Shown: positions 62,121 to 64,000 of the stretch, piece after piece
Layout: each line of letters begins with the position of its first letter
How positions within the stretch are numbered: the stretch's first letter is position 1
Assembly: GCF_040786285.1 (NCBI RefSeq)
Contig: NZ_JBFMKQ010000005.1
Location: forward strand, 62,001-126,000
Length of the DNA: 64,000 bases
Source of the DNA: Aquimarina sp040786285
Lineage (GTDB): Bacteria > Bacteroidota > Bacteroidia > Flavobacteriales > Flavobacteriaceae
Direction: 5' to 3'
Program-made: the position numbers and the translations under genes
The notes under the pieces: generated by a model
What the model was told of the DNA's origin: nothing
The model's database searches: none
What the model saw: the letters and a program-made list of their open reading frames with translations, nothing else

Positions 62121-62180
62121 AACGTCTCTTGTATGTTGCGTTTGCTTCCCGAAGGGAGCATATGCAATATACAAATTGTT
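62121..62180 (-). repeat. Short attC-like site, family G
   Basis: GTAACGTCTCTTGTATGTTGCG...GCAATATACAAATTGTTAGG; 60 bp, a nearly continuous hairpin with loop CTTCCCGAAGGGAG. attC of the RNA ligase cassette. Confidence 0.84.
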
Positions 62181-63177
62181 AGGTGCTTTTTATTTTATCG
62201 TTCACTAATTCGGTTGCGGTTTTAGCAAAGGATTTAGTAATCAGTTTCAATTCCTTTTTTTCCAACTGGTTAGTTATTTGATGATAATCTTTTAAGAAAT
62301 CCTCTACAACATCTTTATTAAACATCCCCAATACGCTTCCGAAATCCTTTTGAGAAACTTCTCCAATTTTACTGATAACATTATTCAATCTGTTTTCAGT
62401 CACATAGGTTAGAATGGCTTCTTGAAGCTTAACTACTTTATCAGAAAGTTCATCTTCCAATTTTATGGATTTGTGATATTTTTTGTTTTCAGACCATTTC
62501 TCATTCTTGTTCTTAAGAATAACTCGAACACCATTATTGAAATGTCTTGTTTTTATTGGTTTAATGACTACTCCCTCGACAATGTTTGGAACTAATTCAG
62601 GAAGATTAAATTCCTTAGGTAACGTTGAATTAAAATCGTTAGGATAATTCATGCATTCGTTGATATTTCCTCTAAACACAGTTTTTGCGTGAAGCAAATT
62701 TTGTTTTTCAAAATGTTCATTAGACACATCAACATTTAAATAGATTTCTGAATTGATTAAGATATCAAAAGCGTAAAAGTGATTTTTAGGACTATAAAAG
62801 ATGCCTTTTTGAACAATTATTGATTTTTTATCACTTTCAACTTCTTTATGAGGATAATCTCCACCAATTATTTCTCCAAAAATTGTTAGTTGTTTTAAGT
62901 CCTCAAATTCATTTTTTAAGTCTAACCAAATGTTTTTAAGCTTAGGTTCTATTTGTTTTAGAATCAAATCATGATTATAGAATTTTTCATCGTTGGATAT
63001 TTGGTCAGTTCTTTTTGCAGAAAAAAAGTCTTCCCCATTTGTTGTCCAATAACTTAGATTGGCTCCATGAACTTTCTCTTGAACAATAAACTCATCATTC
63101 CAAAATCCATGACCTTTAATTCTATCTAAAAATTCGTCACGGTATGTGTTTTCTATGGAAGTATATTTTTTAAACAT
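62179..63177 (-). CDS. Rnl2-family RNA ligase-like protein
   Basis: A 332-aa protein of the nucleotidyltransferase superfamily. EKVHGANLSYW (motif I; adenylated Lys35), FSAKRTD (motif Ia region), TIFGEIIGG (motif III), VEGVVIKP (motif IV) and VRVILKNKNEKWSE (motif V) match T4 Rnl2/RNA ligase 2 relatives. It likely seals nicked RNA in duplexes using ATP. A rare function for a cassette; single-gene cassette with family G site. The stop codon TAA overlaps the site's GTTA. Confidence 0.85.
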   Translation of the reverse strand: MFKKYTSIENTYRDEFLDRIKGHGFWNDEFIVQEKVHGANLSYWTTNGEDFFSAKRTDQISNDEKFYNHDLILKQIEPKLKNIWLDLKNEFEDLKQLTIFGEIIGGDYPHKEVESDKKSIIVQKGIFYSPKNHFYAFDILINSEIYLNVDVSNEHFEKQNLLHAKTVFRGNINECMNYPNDFNSTLPKEFNLPELVPNIVEGVVIKPIKTRHFNNGVRVILKNKNEKWSENKKYHKSIKLEDELSDKVVKLQEAILTYVTENRLNNVISKIGEVSQKDFGSVLGMFNKDVVEDFLKDYHQITNQLEKKELKLITKSFAKTATELVNDKIKST

Positions 63178-63198
63178 TTATTTCTTCTAATTGCACCT

Positions 63199-63258
63199 AA
63201 CGTCTCTTGTATGGTGCGTTTGCTTCCCGAAGGGAGTATATGCATTATACAAATTGTT
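63199..63258 (-). repeat. Short attC-like site, family G
   Basis: CTAACGTCTCTTGTATGGTGCG...GCATTATACAAATTGTTGTAAAAC; 60 bp. attC of the cassette at the right edge. Confidence 0.83.
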
Positions 63259-63269
63259 GTAAAACGTTT

Positions 63270-63548
63270 TTACTTGTTTAATTTATTCCATTCTTGCCAA
63301 GTTAAGAATGTCTCCTCTTTTTTTTCGTCGAACACAATCCATCCACCAGCTTTATTAGATAATTCTCTCAAATTATTTATCATTTTTTCGGTAAAAACAA
63401 GTGTGCCGTATTCTTTTATTTTGTTATTCATTGCATTCCAAAGTGCAAACTCCAATTTATCCATCCATCCAGCGGTGTATGCTAATTCAGATAGTTCACT
63501 CATATACTCAGCAAGTTTTAATTGTTCTTTATTTAAATCTTCCAGCAT
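63270..63548 (-). CDS. Hypothetical protein, unknown function
   Basis: A 92-aa soluble protein, mainly helical (ELSELAYTAGWMDKLEFALW). Starts 4 bp after the stop of the 63553 gene, so the two are probably translated together. Not recognised. Confidence 0.58.
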   Translation of the reverse strand: MLEDLNKEQLKLAEYMSELSELAYTAGWMDKLEFALWNAMNNKIKEYGTLVFTEKMINNLRELSNKAGGWIVFDEKKEETFLTWQEWNKLNK

Positions 63549-63552
63549 TATA

Positions 63553-64000
63553 TTAATTCAGTTTAGCTTTTAACTTATCCCAAAAGGTGATTTTTTCGTT
63601 TGATTCACCATCTTTTGTGAATTTTATTTTATTCCAATGTTTGTCTAAATCCTTAACGGTCTTTATTCTTAAACCTTTGATATTTATTTCGGCTAAACCT
63701 GTTATTAAATCGTCCGACATATTTTTATAGAGAGCAATATTTTCTTTTTCAACGTCACTAATTTCAACATCTTTAATTTTTGAACTAAATTCAGATGAGA
63801 GCCTTTTCCATAGTTCAGCGTCTTTATAGTCTGAATTATAACAGATTATTGGTTTTTCGTTGTCTCTTTTGTTTACGAACTGAATAATTTCCGCAAACAT
63901 TTTGGTTTTCTGATTTACATTTAAATCCGTTTTTGTCAAATCATCAAAGTGAATTCTAATTCCATCTATCCAAGTAGAACTTAATTCATATTCTTTTCCA
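63553..64000 (-). CDS. Hypothetical protein, truncated by the window edge
   Basis: The frame remains open to the right edge past the apparent TTG start at 63939: upstream codons read GKEYELSSTWIDGIRIHFDD, which look like normal coding sequence. The visible C-terminal part is soluble and charged. Together with the 92-aa gene it forms the edge cassette. The full length cannot be given. Confidence 0.62.
   Translation of the reverse strand, partial: GKEYELSSTWIDGIRIHFDDLTKTDLNVNQKTKMFAEIIQFVNKRDNEKPIICYNSDYKDAELWKRLSSEFSSKIKDVEISDVEKENIALYKNMSDDLITGLAEINIKGLRIKTVKDLDKHWNKIKFTKDGESNEKITFWDKLKAKLN

Noticed and set aside
15443..63258. A CRISPR array
   Set aside because: Repeats are long, imperfectly palindromic and of several families, with genes rather than short unique spacers between them, and no cas genes.
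15443..63258. Rho-independent terminators or REP/BIME-type repeats only
   Set aside because: They are far longer than terminators, lack consistent U-tracts, occur once per gene, and their ends match the cassette rather than one another. A REP-type origin is not fully excluded, but the 742-bp duplication ends exactly at the core.
1..64000. Insertion sequences, transposons or prophage
   Set aside because: No transposase, recombinase, phage structural gene or target-site duplication pattern is visible.

Overview
The window is AT-rich Bacteroidota DNA, most likely from a marine member of the Flavobacteriaceae. The evidence is the mix of families (GLPGLI/DUF4412-like secreted proteins, DUF6090-like anchors, PD40 lipoproteins, AraC proteins with a membrane N-terminus, a TonB-plug fragment), many Bacteroidota-type lipoproteins, and a TAnnTTTG-type promoter. 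I see no rRNA, tRNA, transposase, CRISPR array or phage gene.

The outstanding feature is a gene-cassette array running from about 15.4 kb to the right edge, with decayed outliers down to about 1.8 kb. Between nearly all genes lies an imperfect palindrome that starts with AACG and ends with GTT on the + strand. I delimited 58 clear copies (44-191 bp) between 15443 and 63258. They fall into recurrent families of very uniform length: A (about 163 bp, 12 copies, plus A' with 2), B (162-164 bp, 12), C (about 123 bp, 4, plus C2 with 2), D (185-189 bp, 3), E (122-125 bp, 5), F (126 bp, 2 identical), G (60 bp, 3), H (44-46 bp, 3), I (184-187 bp, 3), J (2), K (2), plus three singletons. Read on the - strand they look like integron attC sites: an AAC box, a 3-nt versus 5-nt unpaired spacer, a paired arm usually with one extra base on the R'' side, a variable middle, and a CGTT end. 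Each cassette body begins and ends with its own matching inverted bases (for example GTTAGCCAT...ATGGCTAAC), as expected if the last bases of R' travel with the cassette. One cassette (gene plus its site) is present twice with no difference seen over 742 bp, with identity starting and stopping at the core site. I therefore read the region as a large sedentary chromosomal integron array, or an integrase-less array (CALIN). Cassette genes lie on the - strand, so attI/intI is predicted to the right of the window; no integrase gene is inside it.

Layout. 1-5.6 kb: a few - strand genes (LAS-type peptidase-like, DUF6090-like, beta-lactamase-fold hydrolase, DUF1579-like, outer-membrane-like) separated by degenerate sites. 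5.6-13.6 kb: conventional DNA with a haloalkane dehalogenase-like gene divergent from an AraC gene, a VOC/AraC pair and a 1064-aa AsmA-like gene. 13.8-64 kb: the array. Most cassettes hold one - strand gene: small membrane proteins, lipoproteins, SUKH/SMI1, VOC, DHFR-like, DJ-1/PfpI, PhyH, CPBP protease, DUF2071, DUF2199, DUF4265, DUF695-RraB, and an Rnl2-type RNA ligase. Some carry small operons, notably three effector-plus-AraC modules and a TetR module with two visible operators. Five related cassettes of about 300 bp hold no conserved ORF and always carry a family-E site; they may encode a structured RNA. Two + strand genes interrupt the uniform orientation: an AlkD-like gene in the TetR cassette and a caspase-like (His/Cys dyad) gene at 53.9 kb.

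The cassette genes do not form one pathway. The array looks like a reservoir of independently acquired accessory functions. Many products carry signal peptides or membrane segments, and several belong to immunity-like or stress-related families. Start sites were chosen so that coding regions do not begin inside a site; several genes appear to use TTG or GTG.
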